Translations under genes and position numbers: made by a program
Source of the DNA: Paraburkholderia atlantica
GTDB taxonomy: Bacteria; Pseudomonadota; Gammaproteobacteria; Burkholderiales; Burkholderiaceae
Reading direction: 5' to 3'
DNA: 64,000 nucleotides
Assembly: GCF_009362785.1 (NCBI RefSeq)
Contig: NZ_WHNQ01000010.1
Span: 173,500-237,499 of the forward strand
Notes under the pieces: generated by a model
Database searches by the model: none
Seen by the model: only the letters and a program-made list of their open reading frames with translations
Told to the model about the DNA's origin: nothing
In this document: one piece after another, positions 43,809 to 52,080 of the stretch
Layout of the letters: each line of letters opens with the position of its first letter
How positions within the stretch are numbered: the stretch's first letter is position 1

Positions 43809-44699
43809 ATGTCCACCGCCAGCACCGCCAAACTCAAAGAGCAGTTCGACGCCGGTCTTGAGACCCGCGCCGACTTTACGATCGACCAGCCGCTCGAACG
43901 CTACGGCACGGTTGACCATGCGGTCTGGCAACAGCTGTACGCGCGCCAAACGGCCTTGCTCGAAGGCCGTGCCTGCGATGAATTCCTCGCGGGCGTCGAG
44001 CGTATCGGCCTGCCGTCCGAGCGCGTGCCGTGCTTCGACGATGTCAACGCGAAGCTCACGCCCGCCACGGGCTGGCGCATCGTCGCGGTGCCTGGCCTCG
44101 TGCCGGATCAGGTGTTTTTCGAGCATCTGGCGAATCGCCGCTTTCCGGTCACGTGGTGGATGCGCCGCCCCGATCAGGTCGACTACCTGCAGGAGCCCGA
44201 CTGCTTTCACGATCTGTTCGGCCATGTGCCGCTATTGATCAATCCGGTGTTTGCCGACTACATGCACGCATACGGCCGCGCCGCGCTCGCTGCCAATGAA
44301 GCGGGCGCGCTGCCGCTGCTCGCGCGGCTCTATTGGTACACAGTGGAGTTCGGGCTGATCCGCGATGCCGCGAGTTCTAACGGCGTCAAGATCTACGGCG
44401 CCGGCATCGTCTCGAGCAAGGCCGAAACGGTATACAGCCAGCAAAGCGCGGCGCCGAACCGGCTCGGCTTCGCGCTGGAACGGGTGATGCGCACGCGTTA
44501 CCGCATCGATACGTTCCAGCAAACTTACTTCGTCATCGATGACTTCGCGCAACTGTTCCGCGTCGCACAAACCGACTTCGCGCCGCTGCTGACGCAGCTC
44601 GCCAATGCACCGGCCTACGCAGCGGGCGACGTGCTCGACGGCGACCGCGTGATCACGCGTGGAACCCGCCAGGGTTGGCACACCAGCGGCGACGTTTGA
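43809..44699 (+). CDS. phhA: Phenylalanine 4-monooxygenase (phenylalanine hydroxylase)
   Basis: PhhA hydroxylates phenylalanine to tyrosine with tetrahydropterin and Fe(II). At 296 aa it is a bacterial monofunctional form without a regulatory ACT domain. The iron ligands are visible: His134 and His139 in FHDLFGH, and Glu180 in YWYTVEFGLI. The start is the ATG at 43809 (MSTASTAKLK). phhB follows, regenerating the pterin, and an Lrp-family gene diverges. Confidence 0.97.
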   Translation: MSTASTAKLKEQFDAGLETRADFTIDQPLERYGTVDHAVWQQLYARQTALLEGRACDEFLAGVERIGLPSERVPCFDDVNAKLTPATGWRIVAVPGLVPDQVFFEHLANRRFPVTWWMRRPDQVDYLQEPDCFHDLFGHVPLLINPVFADYMHAYGRAALAANEAGALPLLARLYWYTVEFGLIRDAASSNGVKIYGAGIVSSKAETVYSQQSAAPNRLGFALERVMRTRYRIDTFQQTYFVIDDFAQLFRVAQTDFAPLLTQLANAPAYAAGDVLDGDRVITRGTRQGWHTSGDV

Positions 44700-44815
44700 A
44701 CGTCAGGCCGCCGCAAACCGACCCGGCCCGAGGTCCGGCGAGCGTTGCGCAACCGTGAAAAAATAACGGATTCGCCCGCCTGCCGGCGAGCCTGTTCGAC
44801 CAGCGAGGTAACACC

Positions 44816-45106
44816 ATGATTCAGAAACTGACTTCCGACGAGCGCACCCAGCAACTGGCGAAACTGCATCGCTGGGAAAGCGTGGCGGAGCGTGACGCGA
44901 TTCGCCGCACCTTCGAATTCGCCGACTTCAACGAGGCGTTCGGTTTCATGACCCGCGTGGCGATCAAGGCGCAGGAGATGGATCATCATCCGGAGTGGTT
45001 CAACGTGTACAACAAGGTCGACATCACGCTGTCTACCCACGAAGCGAACGGCGTGACTGAACGCGACATCGCGCTTGCCACATTCATCGACAGTGTTACT
45101 ACGTAA
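44816..45106 (+). CDS. phhB: Pterin-4a-carbinolamine dehydratase
   Basis: PhhB dehydrates 4a-hydroxytetrahydrobiopterin for recycling and supports PhhA activity. At 96 aa it is normal, with the family block HHPEWFNVYNKVDITLSTHE. GAGGTAAC precedes the ATG. Located 116 bp after phhA on the same strand. Confidence 0.97.
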   Translation: MIQKLTSDERTQQLAKLHRWESVAERDAIRRTFEFADFNEAFGFMTRVAIKAQEMDHHPEWFNVYNKVDITLSTHEANGVTERDIALATFIDSVTT

Positions 45107-45209
45107 TACAAATAATTACGGACGCTGATGCGCGTTTATATACACTTGCCGCGTAATCGGTCCACAATGAAAGGACAATGCAGGCAATACCCTAGGCAAA
45201 CCTTCAGTT

Positions 45210-45434
45210 CTACAGGCTATTCTTAAGTTGAACGTAAGCTTCCCAGGCCTGCCTTGCAATCGGGTCAAAACGATCGAGTGATAGCGACTGCTGACGCTGT
45301 ACAATCAGCAGCGCATACGGCTTGGAGAGCGCGCTTGCCTCCTTGCACAGAACGTGTTCGTCGCCGCTCGAAGGTGAGCGGGCGCGCCAGAAGTTGATCG
45401 CGGCTTCCAGTTCGTGAATGCTGATCTCGGACAT
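45210..45434 (-). CDS. DUF3717-like small protein, unknown function
   Basis: A 74-residue protein (MSEISIHELEAAINFWRARS, ending QAWEAYVQLKNSL) that matches my memory of the betaproteobacterial DUF3717 family. Mostly helical and hydrophilic; one Cys. A longer open frame extends upstream but is out of character. It is convergent with phhB and divergent from the two-component operon. Function is unknown. Confidence 0.75.
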   Translation of the reverse strand: MSEISIHELEAAINFWRARSPSSGDEHVLCKEASALSKPYALLIVQRQQSLSLDRFDPIARQAWEAYVQLKNSL

Positions 45435-45583
45435 GACTTCGTGATGACTGGAACGGCGCTTCGAATCGGCTCGACAGCTGCTTCGTGGGGCCTCTGCCGC
45501 CGCTTCGCACGCTGGCTGTGTTGCAGGCGCCCCGGCGAACCGCTTGCCCAAACGCCTAAACCCATTGTACTTGAGCGAAATCC

Positions 45584-46270
45584 ATGCGACTCCTTCTGAT
45601 CGAAGATGACCGCCCCATCGCACGCGGCATCCAAAGCAGTCTCGAACAAGCCGGCTTCACCGTCGACATGGTCCATGACGGCATCTTTGCCGAACAGGCC
45701 CTCACGCAAAACCGCCACGAACTCGTGATCCTCGACCTCGGTCTGCCGGGCATCGACGGCATGACGCTGCTGTCGCGTTTCCGCCAGAGCAACCGTCACA
45801 CCCCGGTGATCATCCTGACCGCGCGCGACGAGCTGAACGACCGCGTGCAAGGCCTTAACTCCGGCGCGGACGACTACATGCTGAAACCGTTCGAACCGGC
45901 CGAGCTCGAAGCGCGCATTCGCGCGGTGATGCGCCGCAGCGGTCCGCACGGCGACATGCCGCGTCCGGAAGTGTCACTGGGTGGCGTGCGCCTGTCGGGC
46001 GTCGACCGCCGCATCTTCAACGACGACAAACCGCTCGAACTGTCGCCGCGCGAATTCGCGGTGCTCGAAATGCTGCTGCTGCGTCACGGCCGCGTCGTCA
46101 GCAAGGCGCAATTGCAGGATCACCTGACGCACTTCGGCGGCGATCTCGGCGATACCGCGATCGAAGTCTACGTGCACCGTGTGCGCAAGAAGCTCGAGAA
46201 CTGCCGTGTCGAAATCGTCACCGTGCGTGGCTTTGGCTATCTGTTGCAGGAAATTCGCCAGGCCGCATAA
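45584..46270 (+). CDS. OmpR-family response regulator (QseB/TctD-like)
   Basis: A 228-residue response regulator. The receiver domain has acidic pocket ED at residues 8-9, phosphoacceptor Asp51 (VILDLGLPG) and Lys in DYMLKPFE. The C-terminal winged helix (SPREFAVLEMLLLRHGRVVS, EVYVHRVRKKLE) is OmpR/PhoB type. The kinase gene lies 167 bp downstream. The signal is not identified. Confidence 0.94.
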   Translation: MRLLLIEDDRPIARGIQSSLEQAGFTVDMVHDGIFAEQALTQNRHELVILDLGLPGIDGMTLLSRFRQSNRHTPVIILTARDELNDRVQGLNSGADDYMLKPFEPAELEARIRAVMRRSGPHGDMPRPEVSLGGVRLSGVDRRIFNDDKPLELSPREFAVLEMLLLRHGRVVSKAQLQDHLTHFGGDLGDTAIEVYVHRVRKKLENCRVEIVTVRGFGYLLQEIRQAA

Positions 46271-46437
46271 TCGTCGTGAAGGCCGCGCATCGCGTCGCGG
46301 CCTGACAGCGCCGGACCGGCGCCGCGCATCGGCTGTTCCCGCTGCGCCCGGTGCCGGGCCCCGGACTGTCTTAAGGCGCCTAGCGCCGTCGCTATCGCAG
46401 TTTCCAACTCGGTCACAACTTTCCCGCGCCTACGATC

Positions 46438-47952
46438 ATGCACCAGCCGGCCGCCAATAGTCTGCGCCGCACGCTGCTGCGGCGCCTCGCTGCTCCCCTG
46501 TCGCTGCTCGCGCTGATGAGCGGTCTGATCGCCTACTGGCTCGCGTGGCAGTACACGCAGCACGTGGTCGACCGTTCGCTCGCGGACCTCGCGACCGCGA
46601 TCTCCAAACAGATCCAGATTGCCGGACCGGAAGCGCCGATCACGGTGCCGCCGCTCGCGCAAGCAATGTTCTCGGACCCGGTCGAACATCTGGTCTACCG
46701 CATCAGCACCGGCGACAGCGAAATCGCCGGCGACCACAATTTGCCGCTGCAAGGCACCAACGTGCGCCGCATGCATTTCGCGTACGTGTTCGAGACGCAG
46801 CACGAAGGCGTGACCGTGCGGGTCGCTCAGGTGCGCGTCGATCAGCCGACCGGCAATCCGATCGTCGTCGAAGTCGGCCAGCCCGTGCACCACCGCTTTC
46901 GTATCGCCGCGGAGTTCCTGATCGCGATCATGATGCCGTTGTTGCTGCTTCTGCTAGCCGGCTGGGTGATCGTGTGGCGCGTCGTCAATCAGCAGCTAAA
47001 TCCGCTCACCGCGCTCGCCGATTCGCTGAACCGGCAAACGCACACGTCGCTCGAGCCGGTCGACGAAACCTTTGTGCCGGTCGAAATCCGCCCGCTGACG
47101 GGCGCGCTGAACGCGCTGCTCGATCGGCTGAAGGCCGCCCTCGATGCGCAACGTAAATTCATCGCCGATGCCGCGCATCAGCTGCGCACGCCGCTCACCG
47201 CGGTGAAGCTGCATGCGGAGCAGGCGGTGGTCGCCCGCGATCCACAGCAAACGCTCGCCGCCGTGCACGAACTGCGCGCTGCGGCCGATCGCGCCGTGCG
47301 GTTGTCGAATCAATTGCTGTCGCTCGCGCGCGCCGAGCCGGGCGAACAGGCGGCCCGCTTCGTCAATGTCGACATGGCCGCGCTCGCGTTCGACACCGGC
47401 GCCGAATGGGTGCCGCGCGCGCTAGCGGTACACGTGGACCTCGGCTTCCAGCGCCTCGACGATCCGTCGAACGACGACCCTCTGATGGCGCGCGGCAACC
47501 CGGTACTGCTGCACGAAGTGATCGCGAATCTGCTCGACAACGCGCTGAAGTATGTGCCGCCTTCGCGGACCGACGGCGGGCGTATCACGGTCACGGTTTC
47601 GCAGACCCTGATCGATGATCTGCGCATGGCCGAGATCGTCGTCGAAGACAACGGGCCGGGCGTGCCGCGTTCGCAGCAGGCGGATCTGTTCAAGCGGTTC
47701 TTCCGCGGCGACGGCCAGGCCGAGGCGGGCGTCGACAGCGGCGCGGGTCTGGGCCTCGCGATCGTCCACGACATCATGGTGCTGCATCATGGCAGCGTGC
47801 ATTACGAGGACGCGCCGGAGGGTGGCGCACGCTTTATCGTGAGGATTCCGTTGCTGCCGCCCGGTGCGTCGGCAGGGGCTGCCACCGCCAGCGATGCCAA
47901 CCCACAGCGCGCCACGAAAAAACCGGCGCACTCGGCGCCGGTCGATTTGTAG
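46438..47952 (+). CDS. Sensor histidine kinase (QseC/TctE-like)
   Basis: A 504-residue membrane kinase. A TM helix near residues 20-36, a periplasmic sensor region of about 115 aa (2CSK_N-like), a second TM at about 157-181, then HisKA with phosphoacceptor His247 (ADAAHQLRTPL), and HATPase motifs NLLDNALKYV, VEDNGPGVP and GAGLGLAIVHDIM. The last 30 residues are a low-complexity tail whose DNA also forms the terminator of the convergent SET gene. Confidence 0.94.
   Translation: MHQPAANSLRRTLLRRLAAPLSLLALMSGLIAYWLAWQYTQHVVDRSLADLATAISKQIQIAGPEAPITVPPLAQAMFSDPVEHLVYRISTGDSEIAGDHNLPLQGTNVRRMHFAYVFETQHEGVTVRVAQVRVDQPTGNPIVVEVGQPVHHRFRIAAEFLIAIMMPLLLLLLAGWVIVWRVVNQQLNPLTALADSLNRQTHTSLEPVDETFVPVEIRPLTGALNALLDRLKAALDAQRKFIADAAHQLRTPLTAVKLHAEQAVVARDPQQTLAAVHELRAAADRAVRLSNQLLSLARAEPGEQAARFVNVDMAALAFDTGAEWVPRALAVHVDLGFQRLDDPSNDDPLMARGNPVLLHEVIANLLDNALKYVPPSRTDGGRITVTVSQTLIDDLRMAEIVVEDNGPGVPRSQQADLFKRFFRGDGQAEAGVDSGAGLGLAIVHDIMVLHHGSVHYEDAPEGGARFIVRIPLLPPGASAGAATASDANPQRATKKPAHSAPVDL
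47916..47942 (-). terminator. Intrinsic terminator of the SET-domain gene, inside the kinase 3' end
   Basis: Minus-strand stem ACCGGCGC (loop of 5) GCGCCGGT followed by six U (A-run at 47916-47921). It lies about 95 bases after the SET gene stop and within the last codons of the convergent kinase gene. Confidence 0.8.
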
Positions 47953-48035
47953 AAGGTTTGCCGGACTGCCGCGGCGGCGTTCGCGTCAGCGCTTCGATGA
48001 GCACAGACAGCGAACGCCGCGCACCGGGGCGCGGC

Positions 48036-48569
48036 TCATTTCTTCTTCGATTTCTTCGCCGATTTGCTCGACTTTTCCGCCTTGTCGGCGCCTTTTGCCG
48101 ACTTGCCGCCGCCCTTGCCCTTTTGCGGCGGCGCCAGCATCGTGCCGCGGCACTTGCGTGCGCCGCAGCGGCATTCGTATTCCTTTTTCAGCTTCTTGGT
48201 CTGCCGCGCGTCGATCACAAGGCCGTAGTCGTAAAAGACTTCCTCGCCCTCCGCGATATCGCGCAGCGCATGCACGTACACGTGCCCGTCGATTTCCTCG
48301 GCCTCGCAGTTCGGCGCGCATGAGTGATTGATCCAGCGCGCGCTATTGCCGTTCACCTTGCCGTCGATGACCTTGCCGTTATCCAGCGCGAAATAAAACG
48401 TGTGATTCGGTTCAGCCGGATTATGCGGATGACGGCGCAACGCTTCTTTCCAGGTAATCCGCTCGCCCTTGTATTCGATCAGTCGTTCGCCCGCCGCGAT
48501 CGGTTCGAGAGCAAACACGCCTTTGCCGTGCACACCCGAACGGCGCACGGCGATCCTGCGTGAATTCAT
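48036..48569 (-). CDS. SET-domain protein-lysine methyltransferase with Lys-rich tail
   Basis: A 177-residue protein with a complete eukaryote-like SET domain: IAVRRSGVHGKGVFA (start of SET), WINHSCAPNCEA at 79-90 (the RxNHSCxPN cofactor motif), EEVFYDYG at 109-116, and the post-SET CxCxxxxC (YECRCGARKC, 131-140). The catalytic Tyr and zinc Cys are therefore present. The last 28 residues are basic and repetitive (GKGGGKSAKGADKAEKSSKS), resembling histone H1-like or nucleoid tails. It should methylate a Lys on a protein; substrate unknown. I start at MNSRRIA. Confidence 0.9.
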   Translation of the reverse strand: MNSRRIAVRRSGVHGKGVFALEPIAAGERLIEYKGERITWKEALRRHPHNPAEPNHTFYFALDNGKVIDGKVNGNSARWINHSCAPNCEAEEIDGHVYVHALRDIAEGEEVFYDYGLVIDARQTKKLKKEYECRCGARKCRGTMLAPPQKGKGGGKSAKGADKAEKSSKSAKKSKKK

Positions 48570-48781
48570 TGAATGAATCCTTGTGAAGAACTGGGGGATC
48601 AAGTCTGGCAATCGTCAGGCGCGTCTCGCGCGCGGCCTTTTCTGACGCGAATAGCAAACGCGGCGCCCTGCGAGCGCCGCGTCGACTTGCGACGCGCATC
48701 GCGCCACAACCGGCATCCTACACGCTGTCGACGGCTTCCTTCAACCGTCAGCCGATGCGTGTGTTCAACGTGCGACGAGCG

Positions 48782-49894
48782 TCACCGTTGACCGAACGTA
48801 ATGTCGCCGAACAGCGCTTTCTGGTCGCGCGGTTGCGAACGCCAGTACTGCGGCGGCGCTTCGACGGTCGCACCGAGGTTGGCGGCGGCATGCCACGGCC
48901 AGCGCGGGTTATAGAGCAGCGCGCGAGCCAGCGCGATCAGGTCGGCATCGCCCGCTTCGATCAACTGCTCGGCGTGCAGCGGATCGGTGATGAGCCCGAC
49001 GCCGATCGTCGCCAGACCGGTCGCGTGCTTGACCGCCTTCGCGAATGGAATCTGATAGCCCGGCTCCAGCGGAATTTTCTGCAGCGGCGACACACCGCCC
49101 GACGACACGTCGATCCAGTCGCAGCCACGCCTTTCCAGCTCGTGTGCGAACGCGATCGTGTCTTCGAGCGTCCAGCCGCCTTCGACCCAGTCGGTCGCCG
49201 ACACGCGCACGCCGACCGGTTTGTCGGCAGGGAATGCGGCCCGCACGATGTCGAAGATTTCGAGCGGGAAACGCATGCGGTTTTCCAGCGAGCCACCGTA
49301 GTCGTCCGTGCGCTGATTCGCAATCGGCGACAGGAACTGATGCAGCAGATAGCCATGCGCGGCATGCACTTCGAGCGCATCGATGCCAAGACGCGCGGCG
49401 CGGCGCGCGGACGCGGCGAACGCCTCGCGAATCCGGTGCAGGCCGGCGACATCGAGCGCAAGCGGCGGCTCCTCGCCCGGCTTGTGCGGCAGCGCCGACG
49501 GCGCATGCGGCAGCCACCCCCCTTGCGACACGGGAATCAGCTGGCCGCCTTCCCACGGCACATGGCTCGATGCCTTGCGGCCCGCGTGTGCCAGTTGCAT
49601 CGTCACGTTGATGTGCGAATGCTTGCGGATCGCCGCCAGCACCGGCACGAGCGCCTCTTCGGTCGCGTCGTCCCACAAACCGAGATCGCCGGGAGTGATG
49701 CGGCCGTCCGGCTCGACGGCAGTCGCTTCGATGCACAGCATGCCTGCGCCGGACAGCGCGAGACCGCCGAGGTGAATCATGTGCCATGCGGTCGCTTCGC
49801 CACGTTCGGCGGAGTACTGGCACATCGGGGAGACGACGATACGGTTGGGAAGCGTCACGCTACGCAGCGTGAGCGGAGAAAAAAGCGCGCTCAT
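48782..49894 (-). CDS. Old-yellow-enzyme family NADH:flavin oxidoreductase (YqjM-like)
   Basis: A 370-residue FMN-dependent ene-reductase-type enzyme. The N-terminal NRIVVSPMCQYSAERG carries Cys25, the flavin-tuning Cys of the thermophilic/YqjM subclass, followed by MQLAHAGRKAS and the substrate-binding His pair in EVHAAHGYLLHQFLSP. RTDDYGGSLENRMRF and GLITDPLHAEQLIEAGDADL are typical. No transmembrane segment. Physiological substrate unknown; members reduce activated C=C bonds. Confidence 0.94.
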   Translation of the reverse strand: MSALFSPLTLRSVTLPNRIVVSPMCQYSAERGEATAWHMIHLGGLALSGAGMLCIEATAVEPDGRITPGDLGLWDDATEEALVPVLAAIRKHSHINVTMQLAHAGRKASSHVPWEGGQLIPVSQGGWLPHAPSALPHKPGEEPPLALDVAGLHRIREAFAASARRAARLGIDALEVHAAHGYLLHQFLSPIANQRTDDYGGSLENRMRFPLEIFDIVRAAFPADKPVGVRVSATDWVEGGWTLEDTIAFAHELERRGCDWIDVSSGGVSPLQKIPLEPGYQIPFAKAVKHATGLATIGVGLITDPLHAEQLIEAGDADLIALARALLYNPRWPWHAAANLGATVEAPPQYWRSQPRDQKALFGDITFGQR

Positions 49895-50003
49895 GGATTA
49901 GGTCCAGTGAAAGCCTGAGAGCGATCGAGCATAGCACCGCACGCGGTTTACTGCATGAACGTGGCACCTGGCTGGCCATTTACGTCTCCATTCGGCAAGC
50001 CAT

Positions 50004-50717
50004 TCAGACTTTCGTCTCGACCTGATCGAGCCATTCGCCGAACATGCGGCACCCGGCTGCTTCGAGCGCGGGACCGTATCGTGCGGTGTCGGCGCGCAAC
50101 TGCCGGGCGTCGATGCCGTGGCCCGAAAGTTCATTCGCATTGCCAATCAGCCAAGGTTCGAACCGGTCGGTGCGGATCTCGGGATGACACTGCAAGCCCA
50201 GCACGTGATCGCCCCACGCGAAGGCCTGATTCTCGCAGGTCGGAGTCGATGCGAGACGGGTCGCGTTGGCGGGCAGATCGAAGGTATCGCCGTGCCAATG
50301 CAGCATCGACGTGTGAGCGCCATCGAGATGACGCAGTGGCGAAGCGCGGCCCGCATCGGTCAGCGTGAGCGGCGCCCAGCCTAGTTCAGCCTGAGCCGCA
50401 GGGTAGACGCGCGCACCGAGCGCCCGGGCGATCAGTTGTGCGCCGAGGCAGATACCGAGTGTCGGCAAACCGGCCGAGATACGTTTTTCGATCAACGACA
50501 GCAGCGGCGCGAGCGTAGGGTAGAGCGCGTCGTCGGTGGCACTGATGGGGCCGCCCAGCACGACCATCAGCGACGCGCCAACAGGATTGGGCGCCTCGAT
50601 ACGGGCGACGCCCACATCGAGATAGCGGACCGGCCGCCCGCGCTCGCCGAGCACGAGCTCGAGACTGCCCAGATCCTCGAAGTGCACATGGCGGATGGCG
50701 AGTACTTCCCGATTCAT
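50004..50717 (-). CDS. Class I glutamine amidotransferase domain protein (GuaA-like)
   Basis: A 237-residue stand-alone amidotransferase fold. The nucleophile is Cys90 in GICLGAQL; His178 and Glu180 (LQCHPE) complete the triad, and VVLGGPIS is the conserved Gly block. No synthetase domain is attached. Such proteins act on glutamine or gamma-glutamyl compounds; the role here is not known. Confidence 0.9.
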   Translation of the reverse strand: MNREVLAIRHVHFEDLGSLELVLGERGRPVRYLDVGVARIEAPNPVGASLMVVLGGPISATDDALYPTLAPLLSLIEKRISAGLPTLGICLGAQLIARALGARVYPAAQAELGWAPLTLTDAGRASPLRHLDGAHTSMLHWHGDTFDLPANATRLASTPTCENQAFAWGDHVLGLQCHPEIRTDRFEPWLIGNANELSGHGIDARQLRADTARYGPALEAAGCRMFGEWLDQVETKV

Positions 50718-50859
50718 CGGCCTGCCCTATCTTCAGGTTGACTAACGACTTGCCGCCAACGGCTCTACCCTTGCATGGCACCAGCCGGCAAGCAGGCGGT
50801 GTACACCGCCCGCCGTAGCCGGCCAGGCCATGTTAGCGGATTGCCACGGAAGACGCAGG

Positions 50860-51498
50860 TTACTGGGCGAAGATCTTCCAGGTTTTCTTCTGGGTGGCGA
50901 CGTCCGCCGTTTCGTGCACGGAGCAGTCGAGACGCACATCGGTATCCAACATGTTCAGGTCGAGCAGCGCGCAGTGATGCGGCGTCTTCTTCGGATTCTT
51001 GCTCGCCTGGAAATGCGTGCAGCTCAGGCACATGCGATGCGACGGAATCGTGTTTTGCGCTTCGAGCTGATAGATGGTCTTGAGCAGCGTGCGATAGAAC
51101 ACCGACTGTTCGTCCTCGCGCAGCGTGCCGACCGCCTTGGACAGGAAGTCCGGCCATTGCGCGGCGCGTTTGGCAGCGGTGCGGCCACGCGAGGTCAGGC
51201 GTACCGCGAGCGCGCGACCGTCGTCGAGTGCGCGACGCTTTTCGACGAGACCCTTGGTCTCGAGCGTGCTGACCGCATCGCTGGTGGTCGCGGCGGTCAG
51301 CGCCGTTTCGCGCGCGATCTCGCCGAGACGCATCGGCCCCTTGCGTTGCATCAACAGCACGAGGATCTCACCCTGGGTCGGCGTAAGGCCCGCGCCTTCC
51401 GCCCATTCCCAAGCCTGGCTTCGCATCGCCGTGCTCAATCGCAAGAGGCTGTGGGTCACTCGCCCGTTCGCCTGTTCTCCGTATACGCCTTCGCTCAT
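50860..51498 (-). CDS. MarR-family regulator with Cys-rich C-terminal extension
   Basis: A 212-residue protein. The winged HTH (LTPTQGEILVLLMQRKGPMR, DAVSTLETKGLVEKRRALDD) is classic MarR. It is longer than usual because of a C-terminal tail with Cys157, Cys160, Cys176 and Cys192 plus His174/His175 (MCLSC, HHCALLD, DCSVHE), which suggests a zinc or Fe-S site. That would make it a redox- or metal-sensing MarR. Related tails occur in other Burkholderiales MarR proteins as I recall. No divergent target gene is adjacent. Confidence 0.88.
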   Translation of the reverse strand: MSEGVYGEQANGRVTHSLLRLSTAMRSQAWEWAEGAGLTPTQGEILVLLMQRKGPMRLGEIARETALTAATTSDAVSTLETKGLVEKRRALDDGRALAVRLTSRGRTAAKRAAQWPDFLSKAVGTLREDEQSVFYRTLLKTIYQLEAQNTIPSHRMCLSCTHFQASKNPKKTPHHCALLDLNMLDTDVRLDCSVHETADVATQKKTWKIFAQ

Positions 51499-52080
51499 AA
51501 TCTTCGATTCGTTTATTTACCGCTCTGGTGCGATGCCGGCGGTTGCCTGACCGGGTACGCCCGTCGCGTGTGTGGGTAGCTTCGTCCAACCGCTGAGGAA
51601 GCCGTTTGTACTATCTCAAAAATACACCGCCTTGAAACTCCGAGGCGGCGAAAAAACGACATTCTATGCGAGACCTGCAAATCGTACAGCTAACTTATCC
51701 AACGCGAGCTGTGGATAAGCAGGGGAAAACGCTTGGACAGCCTGTGTACCGTCTTGCAACAAGCATTTGCAGCGGATTGAACGTTTCCTCGATTGCGCCT
51801 GCCCGGCATGGCCAGAGCGTCTTTTAGGAGCCCGGTTATCAATTCCCCAGAGCATTGACTTTGCAGGAATTTATTCAGTTGTCCACAGCCATTGGCAGCA
51901 CCTGCTTACTGCTACTACGCTGGTATACGTAAACTTTCGAAAAACCTGAAGGGTTGGACGCGTGAAAAATCATAAAAATTTTCTTACGAAAAAAAACCCG
52001 CACGCGGCGGGTTTTCGTTGGAACGTCGCGTAGCAGGCGCACGCAAACGGTTTCATGACGGTTTCATCAGGTCTTCGCGA
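51499..52080. other. Intergenic region with DnaA-box-like sequences and a terminator
   Basis: AT-richer than surrounding genes. Holds a perfect DnaA box in reverse (TGTGGATAA, 51710-51718), a nearby TTATCCAAC, a TTGTCCACA (51879-51887) and the ybdK terminator. I found no convincing ORF. Confidence 0.5.
51989..52015 (-). terminator. Intrinsic terminator downstream of the YbdK-type gene
   Basis: Minus-strand stem AAAACCCGC (loop of 5) GCGGGTTTT followed by an eight-base U-run (A-run 51989-51996). It lies 65 bases after the stop. Confidence 0.85.
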
